Assembly: GCA_963829965.1 (NCBI GenBank)
Contig: CAWHLK010000037.1
Span: 1 to 64,000 of the forward strand
Direction: 5' to 3'
Source of the DNA: DASXZH01 sp963829965
GTDB taxonomy: Bacteria; Armatimonadota; Fimbriimonadia; Fimbriimonadales; Fimbriimonadaceae
Length of the DNA stretch: 64,000 nt
The notes beneath the pieces are model-generated. The model made no database searches. It was not told the DNA's origin and saw only the letters and a program-made list of their open reading frames with translations. The position numbers were made by a program, and so were the translations under genes. Positions 1-8,909 of the stretch are shown piece by piece (within the stretch, counting starts at the first letter, position 1; every line of letters begins with the position of its first letter).

Positions 1-345
1 GAGAGATATTTCGAGGCTTTGCTGCCCCTTGCCCGTCACCACTCCCAGTTTGAGCTTGCATTTCCTCAACTCCGGCAAGAGTTCGCTAAGACCGGCAAAC
101 GGAGACCTCAATGCGCCATGCAAACCTTCATAGTGCAGATGATAGGTATCGAGACCATCTTGTGGGGCTTCCGGGGTGAGAACGGTCATAACTCCCGCTT
201 CGCTGGGGCCGAAATGGGCTTTGATCTCCTCGTCATTGAGTAACGCGCCGCGGTGCTGCTTCACCGCCCGGCGAAACGCCTCGAGGGCGATGGGCATGGT
301 GTCGGCCAAGGTGCCGTCGAAGTCGAAAAGAATGCCTCGGAACAT
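1..345 (-). CDS. HAD-family hydrolase (phosphoglycolate phosphatase-like), partial
   Basis: The reading frame starts at 345 and runs off the left edge, so only about 115 N-terminal residues are present. Residues 8-12 read DFDGT, the HAD motif I with the nucleophilic and acid/base aspartates. After a helical cap region the sequence reads GVVTGK near residue 104, which fits motif II (conserved Thr). The family dephosphorylates small phosphometabolites such as phosphoglycolate in the cytoplasm; the real substrate cannot be told. The next gene on this strand (391-870) ends 45 bases upstream, so the two may be co-transcribed. Motifs III and IV lie outside the window. Confidence 0.85.
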   Translation of the reverse strand, partial: MFRGILFDFDGTLADTMPIALEAFRRAVKQHRGALLNDEEIKAHFGPSEAGVMTVLTPEAPQDGLDTYHLHYEGLHGALRSPFAGLSELLPELRKCKLKLGVVTGKGQQSLEISL

Positions 346-390
346 CGGGGTCCATTCAAGATACCCCTGCGGGGAGTTAGTCGCGTGGCT

Positions 391-870
391 TCAGCTCTTC
401 GTCGGAAGGTCGCTGAAACAATAAGGACCATTCCTCAAGTTCAGCTCGGTGATGAGATAAGCGGCCTCAGTTGAAGCTTTATTCCTTGCTTTGACTCTCT
501 CCCTAAGCACTTCGAGCGGCACGTCAAGGAACCTGAGCTCCGACCTTGCGCCAAGTGCAGCCGCCCGTGCCCTAAAGTCCTCGCGCTCCTCTCGAGCCCA
601 AACCCCAAAATCCAGGACGACGTTTAATCCAAGGCATAGGGCCTGTTCGGCAACTTGCCACTGGACCTTCTCCACCCGGTCGTGGGCGTCGCTCCAATGT
701 TCGAAAACCTCGGGCTCGCAAATCTCTGCGCCGTAAAGCGGAGTCATCCACTCGTCTGGTGTGAGTCTCAAGGCAGGGGATTCTTGCTCCAACCTCTTGG
801 CAAGGGTTGTCTTGCCTGAACCGGGAAGTCCGCACAATAGATAGAGAGTTGGCTTTTCGCTCACTCCCAC
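391..870 (-). CDS. AAA_33-type P-loop kinase
   Basis: A 159-residue protein with a Walker A motif GLPGSGKTT at about residues 14-22, followed by LTPDEWM and a lid-like arginine-rich stretch (residues 110-135). This is the layout of small predicted nucleoside/polynucleotide kinases of the AAA_33 (zeta-toxin/PNK-like) group, which phosphorylate a small substrate or nucleic-acid end using ATP. No partner gene reveals the substrate. The start is GTG at 870. It lies seven bases after the corrected stop of the redoxin gene (877-879), so the redoxin, kinase and HAD phosphatase probably form one minus-strand operon driven from the promoter near 1447. Confidence 0.8.
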   Translation of the reverse strand: MGVSEKPTLYLLCGLPGSGKTTLAKRLEQESPALRLTPDEWMTPLYGAEICEPEVFEHWSDAHDRVEKVQWQVAEQALCLGLNVVLDFGVWAREEREDFRARAAALGARSELRFLDVPLEVLRERVKARNKASTEAAYLITELNLRNGPYCFSDLPTKS

Positions 871-876
871 ATTTTA

Positions 877-1414
877 TTATTTCTCTGCGAGCAGCGCGCG
901 AATCTCTTTTGTCAGTTTTGCCGTCCCAGCTGCGCCGCCGTACTCCAAATTCACCTTGCCAGGAGTCCCGAACTCGACCACGCTTGTCAATCAAGTAAAT
1001 AGCCGGCCAATATTCCTGGTCCCACGCCCTCCAATTCTTGCCTTCGTTATCGATGAGAACAGGATAAGTGATCCCCCGTTCCGATATGGACTGCTCAAGA
1101 TGGCCCAAACTCCTCTCATAGTCGGTTTCCGGCGTATGGATACCGACGATCTGAAAATCCGCATCCTTAAACTCCTTCTGCCACTTGTTGTAAGCGGGCA
1201 GGTTGTGTTTGCAGTTAATGCAGCCGAGCGTCCAAAAATGAACGAGGACGACTTTGCCTCTTAGGTCAGCGATCGTCAAGGGACGCGAAGCGCCTCGCCA
1301 CTCCTTGCCAATAAGTTCTGGCGCGAGTTGCCCTACGCGGGGGCCCTGGCTGTGGGCCGCAGCCGACAGGGTCATTACAGCGGACACTGCCAAAAGGAAG
1401 GTTGGTAATCTCAT
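877..1414 (-). pseudogene. TlpA/thioredoxin-like redoxin, one frameshift
   Basis: ATG at 1414 is preceded by AAGGAGAAAG. The protein begins with a signal peptide (MRLPTFLLAVSAVMTLSAAAHSQG), then a thioredoxin-like fold with VHFWTLGCINCKHN near residues 50-63 (CxxC site CINC) and YWPAIYLIDKRGRVRDSW. After ...SWQGE the frame is lost. Removing one base from AAA at 947-949 continues it as LEYGGAAGTAKLTKEIRALLAEK and a TAA at 877-879, the normal C-terminus of this exported redoxin family. The uncorrected frame instead runs on into the kinase gene, giving a misleading fusion. It is divergent from an ECF sigma factor and shares that factor's promoter signature, suggesting an oxidative or thiol stress role. 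The frameshift may be an assembly error. Confidence 0.8.
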
Positions 1415-1442
1415 CTTTCTCCTTATCGAAATCGATATCAAA

Positions 1443-1504
1443 ACAGATGGAGCGTCCTTCAAAGTTCCGGGGAGGCATGGAACTTTTGAGTGCTTGCTGT
1501 TTGT
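1443..1504. promoter_or_regulatory. Divergent ECF-type promoter pair
   Basis: Two -35-like boxes GGAACTTT lie in inverted orientation: AAAGTTCC at 1461-1468 serves the minus strand and GGAACTTT at 1479-1486 the plus strand. Each GGAAC is followed after exactly 16 bases by a similar box, TCTGT on the minus strand (1447-1443) and TTTGT on the plus strand (1500-1504). GGAAC is the usual -35 of ECF sigma promoters. The arrangement suggests that the sigma factor at 1550 drives both itself and the redoxin operon. It also rules out the GTG at 1490 as a start, because it would be upstream of the transcription start. Confidence 0.6.
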
Positions 1505-1549
1505 TCTGATCGCAGCATGCCAGTTACGGACAGACAAGAACGGCAAGTC

Positions 1550-2098
1550 ATGGATAACCTTCGAGAGGAATATGGGAAGCTTGCCAGAAGCCTGGAACAG
1601 GCTCTGCTTTCTCACGCAGTCCGGCTATGCTCGGGAGACACTGACTGGGCGAAGGATGTAGCTCAGGAGGCTCTTATCAAAGGCTACTCGGCCTTTCGCG
1701 AGTCTCGCTTTGGGCAAGACACGAACGCCCGGGCCTGGCTTTCCCGCATCTTGGTCAATGTCTTCATCAACCAATACAACCGGAAGAAGAAGTGGGAGTC
1801 CGGTTTGGATATTGAGAAACTGGACCCAGGCGCTACTACGCGTACGGCGCCTGCTTCCTCACTGGAAGACTTGGCCTTTACCGGCGTTCTGGAGGAGCCA
1901 TTGCAGGTTGCATTGGACGCTTTGCCGGAAGAGCAGCGCGTTTGCGTGCTTCTCATCGATATCGAACAGCTTGAATACTCGGAAGCAGCCAAAATTCTGA
2001 GCGTTCCGGTTGGGACCGTAAGGTCCAGGCTTGCCCGTGCTCGCCTAAAACTCTATACTCTTTTGTTGCCCTATGCTAAATCTCGGAGACTCGTCTGA
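1550..2098 (+). CDS. ECF (RpoE-type) RNA polymerase sigma factor
   Basis: About 182 residues with sigma region 2 (DVAQEALIKGYSAFRESRF and NARAWLSRILVNVFINQYNRKKK) and region 4 (LPEEQRVCVLLIDIEQLEYSEAA followed by VPVGTVRSRLARARLKL, a helix-turn-helix). It directs RNA polymerase to GGAAC-type promoters. I place the start at ATG 1550, just before region 2; ATG 1517 is an alternative and GTG 1490 is unlikely because the predicted promoter lies at 1479-1504. The stop overlaps the next gene (TGATG at 2096-2100), so sigma factor and putative anti-sigma are translationally coupled. Confidence 0.9.
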   Translation: MDNLREEYGKLARSLEQALLSHAVRLCSGDTDWAKDVAQEALIKGYSAFRESRFGQDTNARAWLSRILVNVFINQYNRKKKWESGLDIEKLDPGATTRTAPASSLEDLAFTGVLEEPLQVALDALPEEQRVCVLLIDIEQLEYSEAAKILSVPVGTVRSRLARARLKLYTLLLPYAKSRRLV

Positions 2099-2376
2099 TG
2101 GAAACCAAACCCGAACTCTGCCCCTGCACTCACATGACCAACCTAATTAGCCGCCGTTCCGACGGATCGCTGTCCGGGCCGGCGAAGTGGTACACGGATT
2201 TTCACGTGATGACCTGCCCGCAATGCAAGGCAGCTTTAAAGGGCTTGCGCGAGTTGAACGAACAAGTCCATGAGATGTCTTCGGAGCTGGAGGCTTCTGA
2301 CCTAAGGCTCGACGACGAAGCCTGGACCAAGATCGAGGCCGGATGGGACGAAGAAGAGAAGAGGGCCAGGAGCTGA
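2098..2376 (+). CDS. Putative zinc-binding anti-sigma factor (short)
   Basis: A 92-residue soluble protein starting at the ATG that overlaps the sigma factor stop. Residues 36-46 contain FHVMTCPQC, a HxxxCxxC motif like that of zf-HC2/ZAS anti-sigma factors, with additional cysteines near the N-terminus (CPC, residues 8-10). The C-terminal half is acidic and helical (SSELEASDLRLDDEAWTKI). There is no membrane segment, unlike RsiW-type anti-sigmas, so it would act in the cytoplasm, perhaps as a thiol redox switch like RsrA. Its position directly after the sigma gene supports the call; the sequence alone would not be enough. Confidence 0.65.
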   Translation: METKPELCPCTHMTNLISRRSDGSLSGPAKWYTDFHVMTCPQCKAALKGLRELNEQVHEMSSELEASDLRLDDEAWTKIEAGWDEEEKRARS

Positions 2377-2471
2377 CCCCCTTCTTTTGTCATAAGAAAT
2401 CTCGGCAGAAGTGATCCATGAACTGCATGTACAATGCGGCTGTAACGGATCGCTGCCCGCTTTACAGGCTT

Positions 2472-4093
2472 ATGATCCGGGGGACCGAGAACATGAACGC
2501 CGGGTTGTTGTTGGGCGACGAAGCTGTCGCTTGGGGAGCCATCGATGCCGGGATCGCTGGAATTTTCTCTTACGCGGGCACTCCTTGCACCGAAATCATG
2601 GAGACGATCCAGGTCGCGTGCCCCTCGATCTGGTCCAAGTGGTCGGCTAACGAAAAGGTTGCCTATGAGGAAGCTCTCGGCATGTCCTATGCCGGGAAAC
2701 GAGCGCTCGTATCTATGAAGCATGTCGGCCTCAATGTAGCCGCCGACCCCTTTATGAGCTCTTCGATTACCGGGGTGGTTGGCGGACTCGTGCTAGTAGT
2801 GGGCGACGACCCGGGGATGCATTCTTCCCAGAACGAGCAGGATTCCAGGTTTCTTGCCGAATTCGCGCAAAATTCCGTGTTTCGAGCCGAGTACCGAGCA
2901 GGAATGTTACGACATGACGCGGGAGGCGTTTGGGTTTTCGGAGCGATTCAAGATCCCAGTCATGCTTCGACTCGTAACGAGGTTGGCGCACAGCCGCTCG
3001 CAGGTTGAGCTTCGCCACGACGAGGAGCGGGACCGGCGTCTAAACCGTTTGCCCCTGCCAAATCCAGATGACTGGACACTGGTGCCCACAAATGCCAGGC
3101 TGCGCTACAAGCATCTTTTAGAGCTTCAGCCGAAGCTCTTGCAAGCGTCGGAGAAGAGCCCTCGGAACTTGTTGGTGCTGAAGGGTAAACGTGGTTTGAT
3201 CTGCACGGGAACCGCCTACAACTATGTGAGGGAGGCGCTTGGCGCGATGCCGGAAGACTCATTGCTCCGCATCGGGCTTTATCCGCTTCCCACCTCGCTA
3301 ATCGAAGAAATTGGTGGAACATTGTGATGAGATTCTAGTGATCGAGGAAGGCTATCCGTTCATCGAGCAACGAATTAAGGGCATGTTCGGCCTGCCGGGA
3401 AAGGTTATACGAGGCAAACTCGATGGAGCTCTGCCAATGGATGGCGAGCTGCTTCCGGAGATTGTGTCGCAATGCCTGGGCGCGACCACGGGAAAGCCGC
3501 CGGCGCCGGACCCAATCGTTGCTTCGAGGCCGCCACAACTTTGCAAGGGCTGCCCTCATTCGAGTTCGATGAATGCCCTGATTGACGCGACATCGGGCTA
3601 TGATCATCCACTTCTTTTCAGCGACATTGGGTGCTACGCGCTCGGCATCATGCCGCCGTACCGATCCGTGCATTCCGTGGTAGACATGGGAGCTTCCATT
3701 GGCATGGCTCACGGAGCAACGAGAGCCGGCGCCCACCCGGTCCTTTGTACCATTGGAGATTCGACGTTTTCTCACTCCGGCATGACCCCTTTGTTGGGCG
3801 CTGTTCAGAACAACGCGAATATGACGGTTCTGATCCTGGACAACTCGACGACGGCGATGACCGGGGGGCAAGATTCCATGGCCACTGGAGAACAACTTCT
3901 CGAACTGCTAAAGGGCCTTGGTGTCCGGGATATCCACGTTATCGACCCGCTGCCCAAACACCATTCCGAGAATGTGGAGACCATTCGAACAGCCATCGAA
4001 CATGGAGGGCTCAGTGTGATTGTCGCCCGAAGACCCTGCATCCAATTGAAGCTCAGGAAGAGTTCAGACGCTTTGCCAATACTCGAAACCTAA
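2472..4093 (+). pseudogene. iorA: Indolepyruvate ferredoxin oxidoreductase alpha subunit, two frameshifts
   Basis: Three consecutive frames together encode one IorA-like protein. The first part has LLLGDEAVAWGAIDAG and the YAGTPCTEIMET start of the pyrimidine-binding domain. The last part has PPQLCKGCPHSSSMNAL, then GDSTFSHSGMTPL and NNANMTVLILDNSTTAMTG, the thiamine diphosphate-binding region. Removing one A from AAAA at 2869-2872 and one A from AAA at 3308-3310 restores a single frame of about 539 residues. The enzyme would oxidatively decarboxylate aryl-2-oxoacids to aryl-acetyl-CoA. It stops at ALPILET and lacks the C-terminal ferredoxin-like [4Fe-4S] domain usual in IorA. The start could be ATG 2472 or 2493. 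It lies 9 bases before the beta subunit fusion. Confidence 0.8.
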
Positions 4094-4102
4094 GGGAGAA
4101 AC

Positions 4103-7042
4103 ATGCGACACAACATTGTCATTGCGGGGGTCGGTGGGCAGGGAATCCTGACCATCGCGCGGGTTCTCTCTACGACCGCGGTGCGGCGAGGGCTGAATGT
4201 CAAACAGTCGGAAGTCCACGGAATGTCCCAGAGGGGCGGCGCCGTGTACTCTCATTTGCGGATCTCGGATTCAGAGATCTTTAGCGACATGATTCCGGCC
4301 GGCCATGCCGATATGATTTTGGCGATTGAGCCCCTGGAAGCGCTCCGATATGTGCCGATGCTTCGAAAAGTTGGCACGATCGTGGCGAGCACGAACGCCG
4401 AAGTCAACATTCCGGATTATCCGCAAATCGAGACGGTGCTCTCGCATCTGTCGACCTTTGAGAACCACATCGCAATCGACATGGCGCTCTTGGCTCGGGC
4501 CGCAGGGGGAGTTCTATCCGCCAACATCGTAGCGCTTGGGGCAGCCTCGATATATCTCGGGTTCAGTATGGGCGAACTTCAAGAGGCCGTCGAGGAACTC
4601 TTCGGAGCTAAAGGCGAGCGGGTGGTGCAGACCAATCTAAAAGCGCTCCGTTTTGGACATACGGCTGCAATGGCCTATCGCGAAGCGTTGCTCAGAGGTG
4701 CGTCGGCGAATGTTGCGAGGGGATGGATTTCCACGTTATCCGCCGATCATCTGGCATCCGAGGATGACATGGATTTTTCCGGTCTCATCGCGGGAGCTGA
4801 CCAATCGAGGCTCACGGGAGCGGAGGCCCACGCCTTTGAAAGCCTCTTAATGAGCGCCTATACGGAGGGCAGAAGGCAGCTCTATGAGCATGAAGTCTAT
4901 AGACTCGTCGAGCTTGTTGGGGCGATCATTCCACCTCGGCATACGTTTGTGCCAAAGGAGTCGACGATCTCCGAGGACGTGCTCGCCAACTATCCGGGCT
5001 CGAAGGTCGTGCTGAAGCTAGTATCTTCGGAAATCGTGCACAAGTCGGACAGCGGCGCAGTTTTGGTGATCCCCAAAGAGATGGATCGTGTCCGTTCAGA
5101 GATTTCGAATATGATTGCGCGCCACTCACCACAAGTTTCGGTCGCGGGTGTCCTCGTCGTTGAATTTGTAGAGCACGATTCGCATGGTTTGGGCAGCGAG
5201 TTGTTCGTGGGAATCCGCGCAACGCGCGAGTTTGGACCGGTAATAGCCGCAGGACTGGGCGGTGTTCAGACCGAGTATCTTGCCGCGAAAATGCTGCCGG
5301 GAGTGGCCGTCGCAAAGGCAGTGGCTCAAGACGTCGACGCCGAAGAGTTCCTGGAGATGTTCAAGAAAACCGCCGCCTATGACGTGCTTTCGGGCCGGAT
5401 CCGCGGGGTGGAACGCTCGGTTTCCGATGGTGAACTCCTGCGCTGTTTCCGGGCGTTTATTTCTATTGCGAGGCAGTTCTGTGTGGATCGCGGCATGGAC
5501 GGGCCCGACATTGGCGAACTTGAAGTTAACCCGTTTGCGTTCACCGGCCAGCGCCTTGTTCCATTAGACGGGCGCGGCTCGTTGAGGCCCGCCGCAAAAG
5601 CGGCGTTGCCGCGGCCCTTAGCCCAAGCGCAGTGTTTGCTGGAGCCTTGTTCTATCGCTCTGGTCGGTATTTCCTCCAATCCGGACAGCTTCGGTAGGAT
5701 CATGCTGGAGAACATCCTGAGTTGCGGCTTTGATCGGACAAGAATAGCGATTATTAAGCCTGATGTAAAGGAGTTGGACGGGATTCCTTGCATTCCGCGG
5801 ATCGAAGACCTGGAAGGGCCTATCGACCTTTTGATCGTTGCTCTTCCCGCACAAATGACGCCGGAAATCGTTGACTCCTGCAATGGGTCGGGCAAGGTGA
5901 GGTCCGGAATCATCATCTCCGGTGGGGCGGGCGAAACCGAGGATTCAAAGGTCGTCGGCGACCAGATTCGTGCGGCAGCGATTAGGGGACGATCCGCGCA
6001 AGATGGTGGCGCCGTCTTTCTCGGTCCGAACTGCATGGGCGTACGGTCATTACCTGGCCATTACGACACGTTCTTCATCGATGAAAACAAACTTCCGCCG
6101 AAAGCAGGGGCGCCGCAACCTGTTGCGATTATTTCGCAAAGCGGCGCGTTTATCGTTTCAAGGCTAAGCTCCCAAACCCATCTTAATCCGGCGTTCGCCG
6201 TTTCCATCGGCAACCAATGCGATCTGACCGCTTCCGATCTGTTGCGTGTGCTCGCGGACAGGAACGACGTGCAGGTTCTTGCCCTGTACCTGGAGGGCTT
6301 TTCCGACTTGGATGGATTGGAGGCCGTGCGTGCAGTTGCGGAAATAACTGCAGAAGGGAAGTCGGTCGTGATCTACAAGGCGGGCCGAACTGAGTCCGGC
6401 CGGTCGGCGGCAGCCGGCCACACGGCTTCCGTTGCGGGAGACTACGATGTTTGCACAGCGGCCATGCGCCACGCCGGCGCCTTTGTCGCCGAGGATTTCC
6501 GCGAATTCGGCCAAGCCGTTGACCTGGCCACCTGCCTGCTGGGACGGTGCATTGGAGCAGGCCGCGTGTTCGCGGTGACTAACGCAGGAATGGAAGCGGT
6601 GGCGATGGCCGATGCCGGGCTTCGATTCGAGCCTCCTTCGTCCGTTTTTGGCGAATCGCTCCGGCAAGTGTTAAGCAGCCGCCAATTAGACCGGCTGGTC
6701 GATGTTCGAAATCCACTCGATATCACTCCAACTGCAAATGAAGCGGCCTACGATGACGTTGTTTGCGCGGCTCTCAACGCGGACGAAGTCGATGCAGTGG
6801 TTGTTTCCTGCGTCCCTCTGGCTCCATCGTTGCGAACGCTTGCGGCCGATGCCGATTCCGCATCTTCCTTTGTTCATCTGGCGAAAAAGTGGCTGGCGAT
6901 GAGCACCAAACCTGTCTTGTTTGTGTTGGATAGCGGCCCGGAATACGACGAACTCGCTAACAGAATAAGGCGTAGTGGCATGGCAGTTTTTCGTTCCGCC
7001 GATGAAGCGGCAAGGCTGCTGCTCCGAATGGCCGCGAGATAG
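4103..7042 (+). CDS. Fusion of indolepyruvate oxidoreductase beta subunit and ADP-forming acyl-CoA synthetase
   Basis: A 979-residue cytoplasmic protein with three modules. Residues 1-190 form the 2-oxoacid oxidoreductase gamma/beta domain (MRHNIVIAGVGGQGILT, EVHGMSQRGGAVYSHLR). Residues about 245-480 form an ATP-grasp domain as in the beta subunit of acetyl-CoA synthetase (ADP-forming): VLKLVSSEIVHKSDSGAV, ELFVGIRATREFGPVI, GELEVNPF. From about 505 to the end comes the CoA-binding alpha subunit, with GPNCMG near 641, ISQSGAF near 677 and the phospho-histidine loop AAGHTASVAGD near 772. With IorA it could convert an arylpyruvate through aryl-acetyl-CoA to arylacetate while making ATP. This three-part order in one chain is unusual. 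ATG 4103 follows GGGAGAA. Confidence 0.88.
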   Translation: MRHNIVIAGVGGQGILTIARVLSTTAVRRGLNVKQSEVHGMSQRGGAVYSHLRISDSEIFSDMIPAGHADMILAIEPLEALRYVPMLRKVGTIVASTNAEVNIPDYPQIETVLSHLSTFENHIAIDMALLARAAGGVLSANIVALGAASIYLGFSMGELQEAVEELFGAKGERVVQTNLKALRFGHTAAMAYREALLRGASANVARGWISTLSADHLASEDDMDFSGLIAGADQSRLTGAEAHAFESLLMSAYTEGRRQLYEHEVYRLVELVGAIIPPRHTFVPKESTISEDVLANYPGSKVVLKLVSSEIVHKSDSGAVLVIPKEMDRVRSEISNMIARHSPQVSVAGVLVVEFVEHDSHGLGSELFVGIRATREFGPVIAAGLGGVQTEYLAAKMLPGVAVAKAVAQDVDAEEFLEMFKKTAAYDVLSGRIRGVERSVSDGELLRCFRAFISIARQFCVDRGMDGPDIGELEVNPFAFTGQRLVPLDGRGSLRPAAKAALPRPLAQAQCLLEPCSIALVGISSNPDSFGRIMLENILSCGFDRTRIAIIKPDVKELDGIPCIPRIEDLEGPIDLLIVALPAQMTPEIVDSCNGSGKVRSGIIISGGAGETEDSKVVGDQIRAAAIRGRSAQDGGAVFLGPNCMGVRSLPGHYDTFFIDENKLPPKAGAPQPVAIISQSGAFIVSRLSSQTHLNPAFAVSIGNQCDLTASDLLRVLADRNDVQVLALYLEGFSDLDGLEAVRAVAEITAEGKSVVIYKAGRTESGRSAAAGHTASVAGDYDVCTAAMRHAGAFVAEDFREFGQAVDLATCLLGRCIGAGRVFAVTNAGMEAVAMADAGLRFEPPSSVFGESLRQVLSSRQLDRLVDVRNPLDITPTANEAAYDDVVCAALNADEVDAVVVSCVPLAPSLRTLAADADSASSFVHLAKKWLAMSTKPVLFVLDSGPEYDELANRIRRSGMAVFRSADEAARLLLRMAAR

Positions 7043-7155
7043 TCTTTCGACCTTGAGCGCTCGGCAGGTGAAAAGCCGACGTGTTGAAATTCCTAAACGA
7101 ACAGTTAATGTACGAGCCGTTTCTTTTGCCAACCGTGTGGTAGCATTGAACTCTT

Positions 7156-7230
7156 ATGAAGTGGACCCGACCTGATTTTCAAGAGATCGCCATTTGTGCC
7201 GAGTGCGCCGCTTATTCAAGCGCTGAGTAG
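7156..7230 (+). CDS. pqqA: PQQ precursor peptide PqqA
   Basis: A 24-residue peptide, MKWTRPDFQEIAICAECAAYSSAE by composition, with start MKWTRP and the core E16-C-A-A-Y20. The conserved Glu-x-x-x-Tyr pair of PqqA is what PqqE crosslinks to make pyrroloquinoline quinone. It lies 57 bases before pqqB in the same direction, which settles the call for so short a frame. No strong ribosome binding site is visible before ATG 7156. Two cysteines flank the glutamate, which is not a general feature of PqqA. Confidence 0.88.
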   Translation: MKWTRPDFQEIAICAECAAYSSAE

Positions 7231-7287
7231 CGAAAGCTCTCGCATACGGCATTCTCCGCTGGGGGTATTTCCGGGCGGGGCTTTTAA

Positions 7288-8208
7288 TTGCGCGTAAAGT
7301 TGCTTGGCTCCGCAGCTGGTGGAGGGGTTCCTCAGTGGAACTGCCTCTGCTCAAACTGCGAGAAGGCCCGACAAGGCAGCATATCAGAGCGCACGCAGTC
7401 CTGTGTTGCGTTCAGCGCGAATGGTGGTGCCTGGTTCCTCATCAATGCGTCTCCCGATATTCGCCAACAGCTAGCCCATTTGCCAGCCTCAGAAGCTCGG
7501 TCTGCAAGAGACAATATCTTTGAAGCGGTAATCCTCTCCAATGCTGACCTGGACCACACTCTTGGGTTGCTTGTGGTCAGGGAAGGCGGTCCCGTGACTA
7601 CTTATTGCTCCGAAGACGTCTGGCAGTCACTTAGCGGCGAAAACGGCTTTGAGCGCACGCTTCGCTCCTATTTCGGTGACGTGGGCACGGACGTGCGGAT
7701 CCTCGGACCACAGCCCATTCAGCTTGCAACATCTGTCGGAGAGAGCACTGGGTTGGAACTCAAAACGATCTTTCTGGGAGGGACGTCACCCAGATATGAT
7801 CCGGGCGTAATAGGCGGGAACGGGCACGCGTGTGCGTTTTCGATCAGAGACCCGCAAGCCGGGGCAAAGTTCGTGTGTGCCATCGATCTACCTGGGCCAA
7901 ACGAGGAACTTCGAACAGAAATGGCGGATGCCGATCTCGTTATCTTGGACGGAACCTTCTGGTCGGATCGCGAAATGATCGAAATGGGGTTTTCCACAAG
8001 GACTGCGACCGATATGGGGCATTGGCCTGTTTCCGGCGAAAACGGGAGTCTAGCGATGCTAAAGTCGCTGTCGCGAGAACCTAATAGGAACGTATACTCA
8101 CATATCAATAACACCAATCCGATGCTGGATCCGGCCTCACCGGAAAGACAAGAGGTGGAAGTCGCCGGTGTTGTAGTAGGAGAAGACGGCATGGAGTGGA
8201 CGATATGA
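7288..8208 (+). CDS. pqqB: PQQ biosynthesis protein PqqB (MBL-fold)
   Basis: A 306-residue MBL-fold protein. The N-terminus reads RVKLLGSAAGGGVPQWNC, the PqqB signature, followed by NCEKAR and the family's substitutions in the metal motif (SNADLDHTLGLLVVR). PqqB is thought to hydroxylate a tyrosine of the released Glu-Tyr dipeptide. The start is TTG at 7288, with GGGCGGGG upstream as ribosome binding site; no ATG fits the conserved N-terminus. The stop overlaps the pqqC start (ATGA). Confidence 0.95.
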   Translation: MRVKLLGSAAGGGVPQWNCLCSNCEKARQGSISERTQSCVAFSANGGAWFLINASPDIRQQLAHLPASEARSARDNIFEAVILSNADLDHTLGLLVVREGGPVTTYCSEDVWQSLSGENGFERTLRSYFGDVGTDVRILGPQPIQLATSVGESTGLELKTIFLGGTSPRYDPGVIGGNGHACAFSIRDPQAGAKFVCAIDLPGPNEELRTEMADADLVILDGTFWSDREMIEMGFSTRTATDMGHWPVSGENGSLAMLKSLSREPNRNVYSHINNTNPMLDPASPERQEVEVAGVVVGEDGMEWTI

Positions 8209-8909
8209 GCAACTTGGAACTGTGGTCGGAAAACGAGTTTGTTTCCAGACTCCGCAATGTGGGAACCGAGCGATACCATAGCCTCCATCCGTTCAATATC
8301 GCCATGAACGAAGGGCGCTTGACGCCTGATGAGATCAAGCGATGGGTCTTTAACCGGTTTTACTATCAGACGCGCATTCCCATGAAGGATGCGGCGATTC
8401 TTTCGAACTGCCCTTTGCGCGATGTTCGGCGCGCCTGGATGCACCGGATCCTCGATCATGATGGCACTTCCGATGCAGGCGGAGGAGGCATGGACGCTTG
8501 GTTGAGGTTGGGCTCGGCTCTTGAAATAGAGGCGGAAGAAATGCTGGATCACCGGCATGTGGCACCCGGCGCCAGGTTCGCGGTGGACGCCTATGTCCAG
8601 TTCGCCAAGAGCGAGCCATGGCCGATCGCCGTGGCCTCTTCGCTCACTGAGTTGTTCGCCCCCATGCACATGAAGATCCGTGTTGAGGGCATGGAAAAGC
8701 ACTACTCGTGGATTCCTGTTTGGGGCTACGATTATTTTCGAGGCCGGATCACTCAAGCGGCCGTGGACTCAGGAGAGGCACTGCTGCTCACTGTCAAATA
8801 CTGCGACACGCCCGAACTTCAGCGGCGGGCAGTTGCCGCGCTCGAATTCAAATGCGACGTTCTTTGGTGCCTGCTCGACGCGGTTCAAGGGGTTGACGCT
8901 GCAAAGTGA
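8205..8909 (+). CDS. pqqC: Pyrroloquinoline-quinone synthase PqqC
   Basis: A 234-residue, TENA-like all-helical oxidase that does the final ring closure and eight-electron oxidation to PQQ. Visible family blocks are RYHSLHPFNIAMNEGRLTPDEI, WVFNRFYYQTRIPMKDAAILSNC, RILDHDG and SLTELFAPMHMKIRVEGMEKHYSWI. The ATG at 8205 overlaps the pqqB stop; a GTG at 8196 would add three residues. The C-terminus overlaps the probable pqqD start by 17 bases, fitting one translationally coupled operon. Confidence 0.95.
   Translation: MSNLELWSENEFVSRLRNVGTERYHSLHPFNIAMNEGRLTPDEIKRWVFNRFYYQTRIPMKDAAILSNCPLRDVRRAWMHRILDHDGTSDAGGGGMDAWLRLGSALEIEAEEMLDHRHVAPGARFAVDAYVQFAKSEPWPIAVASSLTELFAPMHMKIRVEGMEKHYSWIPVWGYDYFRGRITQAAVDSGEALLLTVKYCDTPELQRRAVAALEFKCDVLWCLLDAVQGVDAAK

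Noticed and set aside
572..1615. A 347-residue frame that looks like a redoxin fused to the end of the kinase
   Set aside because: The second half is the wrong frame of the kinase gene; one base removed at 947-949 gives a normal redoxin C-terminus and stop at 877.
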